Assembly: GCA_051652645.1 (NCBI GenBank)
Contig: JBOFUP010000034.1
Span: 1 to 12,985, forward strand
Length of the DNA: 12,985 nt
Direction: 5' to 3'
Origin: UBA7332 sp051652645
GTDB lineage: Bacteria; Bacteroidota; Bacteroidia; Bacteroidales; UBA7332
Below the pieces are notes generated by a model. That model saw only the letters and a list, made by a program, of their open reading frames with translations, did not search any database and was not told where the DNA came from. The position numbers and the translations under genes were made by a program. Shown in pieces: positions 12,701 to 12,985 of this stretch (the first letter of the stretch is position 1; every line of letters begins with the position of its first letter).

Positions 12701-12985
12701 TCTAATCTTTATTAATCTTAAGAATATAGTAACCCATTTACTTCCCCGCAAAAAGAAAATAAACTTCACTGATCCCTAATAAGAATCTTTCCGAAAGCAG
12801 ATGTAGCGAAATAATAAATAGTCGTCACAGTATTAATTTATTACACCCTGAATTCAACTAGTAAATGCAATTAATGGTAGATCTGTTATCAGCAAAGAGA
12901 TACGTATAAAAATAGGGCAAAAACAGAAATAGCTTCCGAATTTGCCCTATAATAAAACTAAAGGAACTTTCTTTGCAATCAAAAC
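12701..12985. other. Non-coding right end
   Basis: No convincing reading frame is present on either strand. The first 25 bases are diverged remains of the duplicated unit (CTAATCTTTATTAATCTTAAG against CTATTACTTAGCAATCTCAAG after copy 1). Near the right edge is a hairpin that suggests a minus-strand gene ending at or just beyond 12985. Confidence 0.6.
12908..12950 (-). terminator. Probable terminator of a minus-strand gene beyond the right edge
   Basis: ATAGGGCAAA (12912-12921) pairs perfectly with TTTGCCCTAT (12941-12950) around a 19-base loop. On the minus strand the stem runs into five T (12912-12908); on the plus strand no T run follows. A minus-strand frame open from 12985 reads VLIAKKVPLVLL and stops at 12949-12947, in the foot of the stem. 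The other two frames also allow a gene end here, so the gene cannot be identified. Confidence 0.55.

Noticed and set aside
1..12985. CRISPR array, toxin-antitoxin pair or restriction system
   Set aside because: No regularly spaced repeats and no matching gene pairs were found on either strand; the anchored nuclease alone is not evidence of a defence locus.

Overview
The window looks like a chromosomal stretch of a low-GC Bacteroidota, most likely Bacteroidales. Three things point there. Many upstream regions carry the Bacteroidota sigma-ABfr promoter (TTTG about 19 bases before TAnnTTTG). Shine-Dalgarno sites are almost absent. The gene families are also typical: a DUF4831-like lipid-free secreted protein, the Bacteroidota form of ArgB, bactofilin and a stand-alone PspC. 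I cannot fix the genus.

Layout. At the left edge (1-102, minus) is the start of tig (trigger factor) with its own promoter. Next is a minus-strand cluster, read from about 2050 leftwards: a 78-aa two-helix membrane protein, an outer-membrane beta-barrel protein one base after it, and a membrane-anchored NUC1-type nuclease. A compact divergent promoter (2041-2088) separates this cluster from a plus-strand operon of dgt (dGTPase), a TPM-domain membrane protein with zinc ribbons and a glycine-rich tail, and argB. argB runs tail-to-tail into a bactofilin gene with a 14-base overlap. A second divergent promoter region (5859-5956) serves bactofilin leftwards and the operon folB, DUF4831-like gene, pspC-type gene and uvrB rightwards (gaps of 23, 28 and 3 bases).

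The right part (9763-12700) is bounded by two near-identical tRNA-Ser(UGA) units. Each has its own promoter and a strong intrinsic terminator; 140 bases match with a single mismatch. Between them lie two minus-strand genes, a GT1-type glycosyltransferase and tag (3-methyladenine DNA glycosylase I), plus about 430 bases without a gene. The last 285 bases are non-coding except for a hairpin that looks like the terminator of a minus-strand gene beyond the right edge.

Most genes are housekeeping: protein folding, dNTP control, arginine and folate synthesis, DNA repair and cell shape. I see no clear new defence or mobile system. The parts most worth a second look are the small-membrane-protein/barrel/anchored-nuclease cluster, the topology of the TPM zinc-ribbon protein, the two compact divergent promoters, and the duplicated tRNA-Ser units that bracket a possible accessory segment.
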